Shown: positions 8,698-17,885, counted from the first letter of the stretch. The stretch is 64,000 bases of DNA from Bog-473 sp963782415 (GCA_963782415.1 CAWAJT010000004.1:744001-808000); one strand, 5' to 3'. A program made the numbers and translations. Notes: generated by a model from the sequence alone, not told the origin.

Positions 8698-10700
8698 GTG
8701 TTCGCACTCTCCGCCCCGAACTTCGTCCTCGTTCAGGGCGTGTTCTACGGGCTCGGTTTCGGGCTCCTCGCCTTGGGACTGGTCCTCGTCTACCGGACGA
8801 ACCGTGTCCTGAACTTCGCCCAAGGGCAGATCGGCGTCATTGCCGCGGTATTCCTCGTCAAGCTGACGGCGGACTTCCACTTCAACTATTGGTTCGCGCT
8901 GGTGCTCTCCATTGGCCTGGCGGCCTTCGTCGGGGCGCTGTCCGAACTCGTCCTGCGCCGATTGTTCAGCCGCCCCGCGTCCTCGTGATGGTGGCCACCA
9001 TCGGGCTCAGCTACGTGCTCCTGGCGCTGACCGCCTTGCCGTTCATCCGTCCGTCCAACCTCTACAAGCCGGTGCCGGTGCCGTTCGATCTGTCGTTCTC
9101 TCTCGGGCCCTTCATCATCACGCCCACCGAGGTGCTCACGTTGATTGTGGCGCCGATCGTGACCGTCGTGCTGGTCCTGGCGGTGCGTTTTACCTCGTGG
9201 GGTCTGGCCATGCGGGCCATGTCGGAGAACGCGGATTCTGCCCGACTCTCCGGGGTGTGGATCCGCCGCACCTCCACGCTCACGTGGACCGTGGCCGGCG
9301 CGCTGTCGGCCTTCACCGCCATACTCAACGCCCCCAATCAGACCAGTGCACTCACACAGGCGCTGTCGCCCGACCTGCTCCTGTACGCGCTCACCGCTGC
9401 GCTCATCGGGGCAATGGTCAACTTGACGGTTGCGTTCATAGCCGGGATCGGGATGGGCGTCTTCCTCGAGGTGCTCGAATGGAACGTGCCGTCCCCGGCC
9501 AAGCAGCAGCTCATCATCTTCGTGATCGTGATGGTGGTCTTGCTGGTGCGGGTCGGTGCGCTGCGCAAGGGCGCTCGCACGGGGGAGCGGAGCACCTGGC
9601 AGCACGGGGCGGCCACGACCTTGCGGTCCGGGGTGGATCAGCTGCGCCGGCGGGTCTCGGTCGCTGGGATCTGCCTCGCCATCGGGCTGGCCGTCCTGTT
9701 GCCCGCCCTGCTCTCCGTCGGCAACAACGTTCTCTTCAGCCAGATCTGCATCTTCTCGGTCATTGCCCTGAGCCTCACCATGCTCACGGGGTGGGCCGGC
9801 CAGGTCTCGCTCGGGCAATTCGGCCTTGTTGCGGTGGGCGCGCTGGTGGCCGTGCACCTCGGTACCTCGTTGCCGCTGCCCATCGTGATGTTGTACGGCG
9901 GTGCGGTGACCGCACTGGTCGCCATCATCATCGGCCTGCCGGCGTTACGGATGCCGGGGCTCTTCCTGGCCGTCACCACCCTGGCCTTCGCCATCTTCAT
10001 GCAGAGCGCGGTGCTGGCGACGCCCTGCATCACCGTGCCCGGTATCGACAAGACGCTGTGTACCGGGCTCCCCGACCCTGGATACACCTTCGTCGGGCGC
10101 CCATCGCTGTTCGGGATCAGCCTGGCCTCGCAGCAGTCGTTCGCCTGGTTCTCGCTCGGCGTGCTGCTGCTGTCGATCTTCATGGTCCGGATCTGGCGTG
10201 ACAAGGGTGTGGCGCGCCGCCTGGTCGCCGTGCGTGACAACGAGCTGACCGCGGCGGCCATGGGGATACCGATCCTCCGCACGAAGTTGTTGGCCTTCGG
10301 CCTCTCGGGTTTCATGGCGGGCTACGCGGGAGTCTGCTTCGCCTTCGCCACCCAGCAACTCAACAACACCGACATCACCTTCGATCCCACGACGTCGTTC
10401 GTCATCATCTCCATGGTCGTCATCGGGGGGCTGGGATCCATTCCCGGCGCCATCCTCGGTGCCATCTATCTCGAAGGTTTGCCCGCCCTGTTCGGCTCCA
10501 ACCAGACGATCCAGTTCATCACCAGTGGCCTGGGCCTGATCCTGTTCATCCTCTATCTACCCGGCGGACTGGCCGACCTGCTGCACCGTACGGGAGATGT
10601 CGTGACGGTTGCCATCCGGGCCGCGCACGAGCGCTTGAGCTCCCGGCAGGCCGGTCCACCGGTCACGCCGGCACTCGTGACCGACGGGGCTGAGCAGTGA
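8698..10700 (+). CDS. livHM: fused LivH-LivM branched-chain amino acid ABC permease, frameshifted
   Basis: The first frame, from GTG 8698, encodes a LivH N terminus (YGLGFGLLALGLVLVYRTNR, then VLNFAQGQIG) and stops at 8988. A second frame resumes the same protein at PRVLVMVATIGLSYVLLAL and runs to 10700. Adding one C to the CCCC at 8973-8976 would join them without loss, giving about 667 residues. The LivH half extends to about residue 300 with the EAA-like segment AMSENADSARLSG; the LivM half shows SLTMLTGWAGQVSLGQFGL, LPALRMPGLFLAVTTLAFA and GLGSIPGAILGAIYLEGLP. It forms the inner-membrane channel for the neighbouring ATPases and overlaps livG by GTGA. The break is either a sequence error or a true inactivating mutation. 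Confidence 0.85.
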
Positions 10701-11560
10701 CGACGGTCGCCCAGGCGCCGCCTACCGCGCACCCGGCTCGGCTGCACGTCGAGGATCTCACGGTGCGCTTCGGGGGCGTGCACGCGCTCAACGGGGTGAC
10801 GTTCGAGGCTGAACCCGGCTCCATCGTCGGATTGATCGGAGCCAACGGCTCGGGCAAGACGACCACGCTCGACGTGATCTCTGGAATGGTCGCACCACAG
10901 GCTGGCTCGGTCCGTCTCGATGGCATCGACCTTGCCGAGTACCTGCCTGAGGAACGACTGAGCATCGGCATGGTTCGGTCATTCCAGGATTGCCGCCTGT
11001 TCCCGGAGTTGACGGTCCTCGACGTGTTGCTGTTGAGCGAGGACGCCCGCAAGGAGGTGGCGGTGCTGTCCACCACTTTGCGCCTGCCATGGGCGCGGCG
11101 AGCGGAACGGCGCAAGCTCGAGGCGGTGGACCAGATCATTGCCGCCTTCGGACTCGAACGGTTCCGGCACCACCGCACGGCCGAGCTGTCCACCGGTACT
11201 CGGCGGGTGGTCGACCTTGCCTCCATCGTGCTGGCCAGGCCCCGCCTCCTCCTGCTCGACGAGCCGACGGCTGGCATCGCCCAGCGCGAGGCCGAGGCGT
11301 TCATTCCGTTGCTGCGCCGCATTCACGAGGTGGCCGATACCACCATCGTCCTGGTCGAGCACGATGTGCCGCTGGTCTTCGAGCTCTGCTCCACCGTGGT
11401 CGTGATGGAGATGGGTCGCGTGGTGGCCGCCGGACCGCCCGAGGTGATCCGCGCTGACTCCAAGGCGCTGGCCGCCTACCTTGGTGCCAGCGACGAGGCC
11501 CTGATGGCCTCGGGCCCGCGTGGGGAGGGCGGCGGCGCAGACCGTCGCGGAGGAGGGTGA
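10697..11560 (+). CDS. livG: LivG-like ABC transporter ATP-binding protein
   Basis: A 287-residue ATPase of the hydrophobic amino acid uptake family. It has LHVEDLTVRFGGVHALNGV, Walker A GLIGANGSGKTT (about residue 50), the Q-loop segment VRSFQDCRLFPELTVLDVL, Walker B RLLLLDEPTAGIA and the switch LVEHDVPLVF. The ABC signature is ELSTGTRRVVDLA rather than the usual LSGGQ or LSYGQ, a clear deviation that keeps the serine and second glycine. The start GTG 10697 overlaps the permease stop (GTGA), and the binding-protein gene follows by similar coupling. It would pair with the LivF-like domain of the MFS fusion to energise the fused permease. Confidence 0.88.
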   Translation: MTTVAQAPPTAHPARLHVEDLTVRFGGVHALNGVTFEAEPGSIVGLIGANGSGKTTTLDVISGMVAPQAGSVRLDGIDLAEYLPEERLSIGMVRSFQDCRLFPELTVLDVLLLSEDARKEVAVLSTTLRLPWARRAERRKLEAVDQIIAAFGLERFRHHRTAELSTGTRRVVDLASIVLARPRLLLLDEPTAGIAQREAEAFIPLLRRIHEVADTTIVLVEHDVPLVFELCSTVVVMEMGRVVAAGPPEVIRADSKALAAYLGASDEALMASGPRGEGGGADRRGGG

Positions 11561-11562
11561 AG

Positions 11563-13122
11563 ATGGAAGCGAGCATGGACGTCACTGCGCACCGGGGGGG
11601 CGCAGCACATCCCTTGGCGGCATTGGGACGATCCTGGCGACGTCTGCGCCGGCGGCCACGCCCCACGCAGATACGCACAGCGCTGATCATTATCGCCATC
11701 GTCGTGGGGCTCATCGCCTGGCTCGTCTTGGCCCCGGCGGGGACGCCCGGCGGCTCAGGGACCGCCGGTGCAGCGGAGGTGGCGTCGAGCACGACAGCCA
11801 GCCCGCCCAGCCACGCGAGCACGAGTACCCGTGGTGTCACCGCCACGACCATCAATGTGGTGTTCCCGGTGGTGGCCATCAACAGCCTGGCGGGGAAGGA
11901 GGGCTTCGCCGCGGACAAGGAATTCAACGAGCAGCTCTCGGCGATCCACCTCTACGTGAACCAGATCAACAAGAGCGGGGGTATCAACGGCCGGAAGATC
12001 AACCCGATCATCGTCCAGTTCGACCCGACCAACAACGCCAACATGCAGTCGCTCTGCCGTCAGTGGACCCAGGGGAGTCCGGCCGTCTTCGCCGTCCTCG
12101 ACGGCATCGGCACATGGGAGCAGGACAACCAACTCTGTGTCGCCCAACAGGGGCAGACCCCGCTGCTCAGCGCCTGGTCGACGACGACCAATTGGACCAA
12201 CCTCGCCTCGCCCTACCTGTGGTGGACCGGCCCGGACATGGCTCCGGTGCTTTCGGCCGTCGTGCAGTGGGGCGTGAGCTCGGGTCGGCTCGGTCACGGG
12301 AAGAAGGTCGGAGTGGTCGTCTCCGACCAGGCGGCCGATCAGGACGCGCTCAATGGCTTCCTGCTGCCCGACCTGAAGAAGGCGGGCATCACGCCTATGG
12401 TGCAGACGGTGGCCGGGAGCGCAACCGCAACCGCGACCACCAACTCCGACGCGCAGTTGGCGGTGGAGAAGTTCAAGGCGGCGGGCGTGCAGTCGGTGAT
12501 CCCCCTGCTGCCCGAGAACGCCTTCTTCCCATACGTTGGGGCCGAGAACTCCCAGCAGTGGTACCCGCAACTGCTCTTGAGCGACTACCAGTCCACGATT
12601 GAGGTGGCACTGGGGCTCATCCCGGTGCCGTACAACAAGGCGCTCAACGGACAGGAGGGGGTGACCACCGAAACTCTGGGCGGCATCGACGACGACCGCC
12701 CGCAAGTCCAGGGCGGCTATGACCCCGGGGTGCGCTCCTGCTACACCAAGTGGCACGCCTACCACCCGAAGCCGATTCCGGGCACGCTCTATCACTACAT
12801 CGAAGAGCAGGGTCCGATTCAGGCCTGGTGCGGCGTCATCCGTCTGTTCGCCACGGCGGCCAAGGACGCCGGCAAGAACCTCAATCGACGCACATTCGTG
12901 ACGGCCATGTCGAAGATCACCAACTACCCAGGCACGCTGTCGCCGGTGTGGAGCTTCGGGCCGGACAAGTTCTACGGCCCGACGCAGTATCAGGTCGTCA
13001 AGGTGCACACCAACAAGCCGAAGTCCGCCCTCTGCAAAATGCCCAAGAGCGGCATCGCCCAGGGCACCTGCTGGGTAACGGTGCAGCCATTCAAGCCACT
13101 TCCGGTCAGCACCTCTGGCTGA
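11563..13122 (+). CDS. membrane-anchored ABC substrate-binding protein (Peripla_BP_6 type)
   Basis: A 519-residue type I periplasmic-binding-fold protein. ATG 11563 is preceded by a strong ggaggaggg 5 bases away, whereas the in-frame GTG 11557 lies within that ribosome site. An arginine-rich cytoplasmic head (RSWRRLRRRPRP) precedes a single helix ALIIIAIVVGLIAWLVLA; there is no lipobox cysteine, so it seems held by an uncleaved anchor. A Ser/Thr-rich linker leads to the receptor domain, starting GVTATTINVVFPVVAIN, with INKSGGINGRKI and the later VVSDQAADQDALNGF. It presumably captures the importer ligand outside the membrane. The binding pocket cannot be read by eye, so the ligand (amino acid, peptide or aromatic compound) is open. 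Confidence 0.85.
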   Translation: MEASMDVTAHRGGAAHPLAALGRSWRRLRRRPRPTQIRTALIIIAIVVGLIAWLVLAPAGTPGGSGTAGAAEVASSTTASPPSHASTSTRGVTATTINVVFPVVAINSLAGKEGFAADKEFNEQLSAIHLYVNQINKSGGINGRKINPIIVQFDPTNNANMQSLCRQWTQGSPAVFAVLDGIGTWEQDNQLCVAQQGQTPLLSAWSTTTNWTNLASPYLWWTGPDMAPVLSAVVQWGVSSGRLGHGKKVGVVVSDQAADQDALNGFLLPDLKKAGITPMVQTVAGSATATATTNSDAQLAVEKFKAAGVQSVIPLLPENAFFPYVGAENSQQWYPQLLLSDYQSTIEVALGLIPVPYNKALNGQEGVTTETLGGIDDDRPQVQGGYDPGVRSCYTKWHAYHPKPIPGTLYHYIEEQGPIQAWCGVIRLFATAAKDAGKNLNRRTFVTAMSKITNYPGTLSPVWSFGPDKFYGPTQYQVVKVHTNKPKSALCKMPKSGIAQGTCWVTVQPFKPLPVSTSG

Positions 13123-13130
13123 ACCGTCGT

Positions 13131-13154
13131 TGAACCCGCCGGTCGGCCGGTTCA
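13131..13154. terminator. hairpin between convergent genes
   Basis: TGAACC and GGTTCA flank GCC-GGTC-GGC with one C/C mismatch, forming a GC-rich hairpin between the binding-protein gene and the oppositely oriented SDR, overlapping the SDR stop codon. There is no T-tract, so it is a likely but unproven bidirectional terminator. Confidence 0.5.
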
Positions 13155-13985
13155 GGCGATCATCGTCGGGCTGGGCGGCCGCCTTCGCGTGATGTCGTCA
13201 AAGCGCGTGGCGATGGCGGCGTCGAGCTCGGGGTGGGTGAGGATGTAAAAGGTGTTGGTGCGCACGGCGTCGATGACGCGGTCGGCCACTGCGGTGGGCG
13301 CGATGCCGCCATCGACCATGTCCTGCACGGCGCCGCGCAGCTCGGCCGCCCCAGCAATGTCGCGTTGGGGCGCCCACTGCGGGCGGTTGCGCTCGGACTC
13401 GGCAATGCGAGTCTGTACAAAGCCAGGGCAGAGAACAGAGACCCCGACCGGCGCGCCGACGGCCTGGAGGTCCTTGAACAGCGTCTCTGAGATCGCAACC
13501 ACGGCCTGCTTGGTGGCGTTGTAGGGGCCGAGGAACGGTGCCGCGATGAGACCGGCAATCGACGCCGTGTTCACCACATGGCCCTCTCCTTGTTCGATCA
13601 GGTGGGGTACGAAGGCGGCGACGCCGTGGATGACGCCCCACAGGTTGACGCCCAGGATCCAGCGCCAGTCCTCCTCGCGCACCTCCCAGATCGGGCCGCC
13701 CAGGCCAATGCCGGCGTTGTTGTGCACGAGGTGGACGGCGCCGAAGCGGTCGAGTGCCCGGTCACGCAGGTCCTGCACCGAAGCCAGGTCGGCGACGTCG
13801 GTCGTCACGCCGATCGCTTCGGCACCCTCACTCGTCAGCTCCTCGACCGCCCCTTTGAGCGGGCCTTCTTCAATGTCGCCCAGCACGATCTTCATGCCGT
13901 CGGCGGCGGCGCGCGTCGCCACGGCGCGCCCGATGCCGCTGGCGCCGCCGGTGATCACGGCCACCTTGCCCTGCAGATCTTCCAT
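13152..13985 (-). CDS. short-chain dehydrogenase/reductase
   Basis: A 277-residue classical SDR: cofactor motif TGGASGIG directly after the start, DVADL for the adenine-ring pocket, NNAGIG, serine in NTASIAG, and the catalytic pair YNATK. A glycine rather than basic residue pattern does not decide NAD against NADP. I place the start at ATG 13985 because the next bases upstream read gggaggg, and because the 71 codons of open frame before it have no SDR content. The C-terminal tail (ILTHPELDAAIATRFDDI) is typical of the clade annotated as SDR family oxidoreductases acting on ketosteroid-like or lipid substrates in actinobacteria. The substrate is unknown. Confidence 0.88.
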   Translation of the reverse strand: MEDLQGKVAVITGGASGIGRAVATRAAADGMKIVLGDIEEGPLKGAVEELTSEGAEAIGVTTDVADLASVQDLRDRALDRFGAVHLVHNNAGIGLGGPIWEVREEDWRWILGVNLWGVIHGVAAFVPHLIEQGEGHVVNTASIAGLIAAPFLGPYNATKQAVVAISETLFKDLQAVGAPVGVSVLCPGFVQTRIAESERNRPQWAPQRDIAGAAELRGAVQDMVDGGIAPTAVADRVIDAVRTNTFYILTHPELDAAIATRFDDITRRRPPSPTMIA

Positions 13986-14142
13986 CGGCCCTCCCGTGCT
14001 CGTCGATCCTGTTTCCGGCGACGAGTCAACCACGGCGTGACCAGCGCGGCCAGCAGCCGGGAGATGCGTGTTCAGTTCGGGGTGGCGATCCGATCTTCGA
14101 CCACGTGGCGATCGCTGCCGCGGCCGGCCTCCAGGAGGTCCA

Positions 14143-15687
14143 TCAGTTGGCCAGCGTGACCGTGATGCCCGGGCTCGTGCCCGACACGCCACCTGCATAG
14201 GAGGCCACGCTCTGCAGCGTGTAGGTGCCGTCCGGGACGCTCAGCGAGTTCCACTGTGCCAGCCACCCGTACACGGTCGGCGTCGCTGTGGCGATGACGG
14301 TGTTCGTCAGCGAACCTCCCGTGAGCTCGAAGGTGACGTGGCTCACGCCCGAGGTTGCGCCGGCGTCGAGCACCACCGCATTCCCCTTGACGGTAGAGCC
14401 GTCCGAAGGAGCCGACACCGCCGTGCTCGGTGGCGGGTTGTTCACCGTCACCGTGACGCCACTGCTGAAGGCGCTGAGTCCGGCCGCGTCAAATGCCTCA
14501 CTCTGCAACATGTACGTCCCGTTCGGTACCGACCTCGTGTCCCACAGTGCGAGGTAGCCGAAGATGCTCGGCGTCGCAGGGGTGATGAGTGCTGCATGCA
14601 AGGCCCCGCCGGTGAGGTGGAACTCGACCTTTGTCAACGTGCCGTAGTCAGCCGCCAGGGCGTCCAGATAGGTCGACCCTGCGAGGGAGGCGCCATTCGC
14701 GGGAAGAATCACGCTCGTGGTGGGCGGGTTGTTCACGAAGAGAGGCGCCGTCGCGGTGTTGGTGAGAGGGATCCCTTCGAGCGGCGCGGTCAGCGTGACA
14801 TGGACCGTCACCGGACCGGTCACTGTCGACGGAACGGAGAAATTCCCCGACAGCGCCGGCGGGGTGAAGACCCCGTTGTCGTACGCCGCCGGCACGACCT
14901 GCGCGTTGGAGGCAGCGGGGACCGATCTGCCCTTCGAGTCCACGACGGCAACCGCAACGCCCGCTGAACCGCTACTCCCCCCGAGCGCGCCCTGCAAGAC
15001 GTTCAAGGTCGACAGCCACCAGTAAGTCGTCGCACCGGCTGCGTCGGCAATCGAGACAGATTGTCCCGGCGTCGCTGTCGTCGCGGAGAGTGCGACGGTC
15101 GGATTCGGTGGGAACGTTGGGAATCCTGCGTACTCGAACAGTGCGCTCCCTGCACTCACCGGAGTAAAGCTACTGAGATCGATCATCGCCAAGGCGCATC
15201 CGAGCAGTCCCGAGTTGAACTCCTCCTGGGTCGGAGGACAGGAGGCATTGGGGTCGAGCGCCTGAAAGGTCGGGACCGTCCAGGTCGTACTCAGGACGCC
15301 GGTGGCGTCCGAGGTCGTCGTTGCGGCCGACGCAAGATCAATCTCCTTCAATGCCGCCAGCAGTGACATCAGTCCGGCCAGCGAGGCGACCTGACCCGAG
15401 AACAGAGGAGCAGCCGCCGGATCGAGGGGCAGCACAAGGCTCGTGCCCACCAACATGTAGGGGTGCAACGCCGGCAGTCCCGTGCACTTGACCGCTATCT
15501 TGCTGCCCTTCGACACTCCGGTCAGCAACGGAAGGGAGCTGCCGTTGAAGGTGCATTGCGGACCCGTGCTCGCTGCGGCCGTCGCCACACCTCCGGGAGG
15601 TGCGGCGACGAGGAGAGCGGCTCCTCCGATTCCGACCATCAGTATCGATGCAGTGAGCATCACTCTGACAAAGCGAATTCGAAACAT
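14143..15687 (-). CDS. secreted protein with two C-terminal bacterial Ig-like repeats
   Basis: The start at 15687 has a ggggga site four bases upstream and begins a clear export signal: basic MFRIRFVRV, then a hydrophobic run and AAPPGG. The mature part is rich in Thr, Ser, Ala and Pro. The last two hundred residues consist of two related units of about 92 residues, each starting NNPP-T-S or NNPPPST, containing V-x-F-x-L-T-G-G and W-(D/N)-(T/S)-x-S-V-P-(N/D)-G-T-Y-x-L-Q-S, and ending V-T-V; this is the Big_7-like Ig fold. The central part has further beta-rich sequence (ALSATTATPGQSVSIADAAG). No enzymatic motif is visible. It is probably a surface or cell-wall structural or adhesion protein; the role is unknown. 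Confidence 0.75.
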   Translation of the reverse strand: MFRIRFVRVMLTASILMVGIGGAALLVAAPPGGVATAAASTGPQCTFNGSSLPLLTGVSKGSKIAVKCTGLPALHPYMLVGTSLVLPLDPAAAPLFSGQVASLAGLMSLLAALKEIDLASAATTTSDATGVLSTTWTVPTFQALDPNASCPPTQEEFNSGLLGCALAMIDLSSFTPVSAGSALFEYAGFPTFPPNPTVALSATTATPGQSVSIADAAGATTYWWLSTLNVLQGALGGSSGSAGVAVAVVDSKGRSVPAASNAQVVPAAYDNGVFTPPALSGNFSVPSTVTGPVTVHVTLTAPLEGIPLTNTATAPLFVNNPPTTSVILPANGASLAGSTYLDALAADYGTLTKVEFHLTGGALHAALITPATPSIFGYLALWDTRSVPNGTYMLQSEAFDAAGLSAFSSGVTVTVNNPPPSTAVSAPSDGSTVKGNAVVLDAGATSGVSHVTFELTGGSLTNTVIATATPTVYGWLAQWNSLSVPDGTYTLQSVASYAGGVSGTSPGITVTLAN

Positions 15688-15868
15688 CGTTTCCCCCGAT
15701 TCCCAGACCGCTGTCTTCGTACGGCCCTGTCCCGTGCGTGTGCTGGCCATCTACCCCCGTTTTCGGAACGGCAAACCAACGCGTGCCCGAGACCACCGCA
15801 GCCCGTCGCATCGAGTCGACCCGTCCCGCTCCCGCCCGGTCCCCGGGCTCGTCCAGATGGCCGCCTGA

Positions 15869-15886
15869 CCTGGCCGATTGGCCAGG
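15869..15886 (-). terminator. perfect 7-bp hairpin downstream of a small gene
   Basis: CCTGGCC-GATT-GGCCAGG forms a perfect stem with a four-base loop, 22 bases after the stop of the minus-strand gene at 15909. No T-run follows, so it is a plausible terminator only. Confidence 0.45.
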
Positions 15887-15908
15887 GGACAGGATCGAAC
15901 CCGTGTCG

Positions 15909-16160
15909 TCAGGCCGGGACGGTGGTGCGATACAGGCGCAGGTGGGTGGCGCCGGTCGGGGAGACCGAAATCAGCTGGCCTCGCCCGGGCTCGCGATGCC
16001 GCGCGATGAATCCACGGTCGTTGGCGTCCTCCCAGACCGGCAGGCGGGGGCAGGAGGTGCGCCACACCTCCATGACCTCGTCGTAGGGGCGTGGGTGCGG
16101 GCCGACCCACTCGAGCAGATCGAGGATCAGGGCACCGACGGTGTCGTCCGCAGGGAGCAC
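15909..16160 (-). CDS. small conserved-looking hypothetical protein
   Basis: From GTG 16160 the product has 83 residues. It is soluble and well folded-looking, with ADDTVGALILDLLEWVG, then PRPYDEVMEVWRTSCPRLPV and WEDANDRGFIARHREPGRG, ending in a short beta-rich tail. Codon use is normal for the neighbourhood, supporting a real gene. The longer open frame to 16256 overlaps the end of the transporter gene and lacks another start. It sits 22 bases behind that transporter and may share its transcript. I do not recognise a domain and suggest no function. Confidence 0.6.
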   Translation of the reverse strand: MLPADDTVGALILDLLEWVGPHPRPYDEVMEVWRTSCPRLPVWEDANDRGFIARHREPGRGQLISVSPTGATHLRLYRTTVPA

Positions 16161-16182
16161 GACGACATTGTCGCGCCGGGGA

Positions 16183-16872
16183 TCACAGCAGCGAGAACGT
16201 TCCCGCCTGCACCATGACCAAGAGCCCGATGCTGCACAGCAGGATGGGCACGGCAAGGTGCCCGAGACGGATCAGGACCGCTCGAGCCCTGGGGTGCCTC
16301 CCCCCGCTCAGAATGACCGAGGTCACGAGCGCCTCGGCGACCACGAAGACGGCGACGACGACGCCCACGTGTGTGGCCCCGCCGACTCGGAAGAGCGGGA
16401 TGTAGACGGCGAGGTTGTCGCCTCCCGCCGCGATGGTGACGAGCGTCGCCGCGGTGAAACTGCGGCCCACGGCGCGCTGCTCCGTGGACGAAGTGCCGCG
16501 GCGGAACCAGCGCCGCAGTTCGCCGCTGCCCGGTGACGGCAACGACGTCTCTGCAACGGTCCCTTGCGCCGACGCAGCCTTCGTCGTCGGGTGAGCGCGG
16601 AGGAGTCCGATCAAGCCCCCCAGCCCCATGGCCAGCGGCACCAGCCCGAGTAGTCCGACGACTGCGTTCGAGAACTCGAAGAGCACGGCCGCCGCCGCGG
16701 CCGAGACCGCCACCAGCACGGCAAAGCCAAAGACCTGGCCCGCCGCGATGCGGTGCGCGCGTTCGAGTGGCGCGGCGGCCACCATGGCCATGGTCACGAG
16801 ACAGTTGTCGACGTTGGTCCCGACGAACGCCGCCGCGGCGACGCCGAGGTCGGCCCCCAGGCCGGCTGGCAA
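16183..16872 (-). CDS. Cad-family (cadmium-resistance-like) membrane transporter
   Basis: About 229 residues with five to six membrane helices. The first helix contains FVGTNVDNCLVTMAM and a second half-repeat contains IAAGGDNLAVYIPLF, the paired T-N-x-D-N / G-D-N signature of the CadD/LysE-superfamily group. A variable polar loop (about residues 105-140, Thr/Ser rich) separates the halves. The start is unclear: TTG 16872 or CTG 16884 fit, the latter overlapping the dioxygenase stop as CTGA. The family exports cations or organic amines in some bacteria; cadmium specificity is not shown by the sequence. It is probably co-transcribed with the upstream TauD-like gene. Confidence 0.7.
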   Translation of the reverse strand: MPAGLGADLGVAAAAFVGTNVDNCLVTMAMVAAAPLERAHRIAAGQVFGFAVLVAVSAAAAAVLFEFSNAVVGLLGLVPLAMGLGGLIGLLRAHPTTKAASAQGTVAETSLPSPGSGELRRWFRRGTSSTEQRAVGRSFTAATLVTIAAGGDNLAVYIPLFRVGGATHVGVVVAVFVVAEALVTSVILSGGRHPRARAVLIRLGHLAVPILLCSIGLLVMVQAGTFSLL

Positions 16873-16880
16873 CGCGGCCG

Positions 16881-17738
16881 TCAGCTCGCGGGCAGCGGCA
16901 TCGCCGGCCCGAAGGGCTTGTCGCCCCGCAGGGTCACCCGGTGTGCATAGCGGGCAGCGACCCCGTAGTCGTCGAGCGCGTAGTGCAGGGTCGCCCGGTT
17001 GTCCCAGAACGCCACCGAGCCAGCCCGCCAGCGGAAGCGGCACGTGTACTCGGGTTTCACGCAGTGGTGGTAGAGCATCTCGAGGATGGCGTTGCTCTCA
17101 TTGTCCGACAAGCCGAAGAGAGTGCGGGTGAACTGCCGGTTGACGAAGAGCCCGTTGCGTCCTGTCTCGGGATGTGTGCGCACGACAGGGTGCAGGGCGG
17201 GGAGCAGCTTCTCGCGCCAGGTGCCGTCCCATTCGTAGCCGCCCCGATCGGCGACATCAGCGGCGAACCACGGGTCGTGGTGGATGGCGATCAGCTGATC
17301 GCACATGGCGCGCACCGGCGCGGCGAGTCCGTCGTAGGCGTCCTGCAGGCTCGCCCACATGGTGTCACCCCCGACCTCGGGTGCTTCGAGCATGTGGAGG
17401 ATGGAGCCCATGGCCGGTGTCCCCAAGAAGGTCACATCGGTGTGCCACCAGTTGGCCCGGTCGACCTTGCCATCGATGGCCAGCACCTCGGGGCTCTCCT
17501 CGATGGAGGGAAGGACGGGGTGCGCCTCGGTGACGACACCGAATTGGCGGCCGAACGCGGCCTGTTGCTCGGCCGTCATCGACTGGTCTCGGAAGAAGAC
17601 GACGTGGTGCGTGTTCAGGGCCTGGCGCACCGCGGCCACCACGTCGGGCGCCAGGGGACGGGCGATGTCCACGCCGGAGATCTCGGCCCCGATGGTGGGG
17701 GAGATCGGACGCACGTTGACGGAGGTGGCGAGGGTCAC
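16881..17738 (-). CDS. tauD: TauD/TfdA-family Fe(II)/2-oxoglutarate dioxygenase
   Basis: From GTG 17738 the enzyme is 285 residues, almost the same length as E. coli TauD (283). It reads PISPTIGAEISGVD at the N terminus; the iron-binding HxD is in WWHTDVTF at H99 and D101, exactly the TauD numbers, the distal histidine is in FWDNRATLHYA (H252), and the 2-oxoglutarate arginine is in YAHRVTL (R267). LLPALHPVVRTHPETGRNGLFVN is also typical. It hydroxylates next to a sulfonate, sulfate or carboxylate group to release it. An in-frame GTG at 17798 would add 20 residues of unrelated sequence. No sulfonate transporter is adjacent, so taurine is only the default guess. Confidence 0.88.
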   Translation of the reverse strand: MTLATSVNVRPISPTIGAEISGVDIARPLAPDVVAAVRQALNTHHVVFFRDQSMTAEQQAAFGRQFGVVTEAHPVLPSIEESPEVLAIDGKVDRANWWHTDVTFLGTPAMGSILHMLEAPEVGGDTMWASLQDAYDGLAAPVRAMCDQLIAIHHDPWFAADVADRGGYEWDGTWREKLLPALHPVVRTHPETGRNGLFVNRQFTRTLFGLSDNESNAILEMLYHHCVKPEYTCRFRWRAGSVAFWDNRATLHYALDDYGVAARYAHRVTLRGDKPFGPAMPLPAS

Positions 17739-17885
17739 GGAGCAATTGTGCCCGAGGTGGCGCAGGCCCTCAATCGCGGCCGGCCGGGCCACCTTCACAC
17801 CGTCCGGCCTACATTGGCGCTTCTATGAGCGAGCAATCGACTCGGATGACGCGGGGACGGTGCAGGGTCCTGGAGGGGGATGGGT

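Noticed and set aside
8973..8988. Programmed ribosomal frameshifting in livHM
   Set aside because: A short CCCC run without a recognisable slippery heptamer, stem or Shine-Dalgarno stimulator, and similar breaks elsewhere favour sequence error.
13131..13154. Attachment site or integration scar
   Set aside because: Simple hairpin between convergent genes; no integrase, tRNA or direct repeats around it.
15888..15902. T-loop-like string on the minus strand (GGTTCGATCC) suggesting a tRNA
   Set aside because: No T-stem, anticodon arm or acceptor stem pairs around it, and the hairpin beside it is an isolated 7-bp stem.
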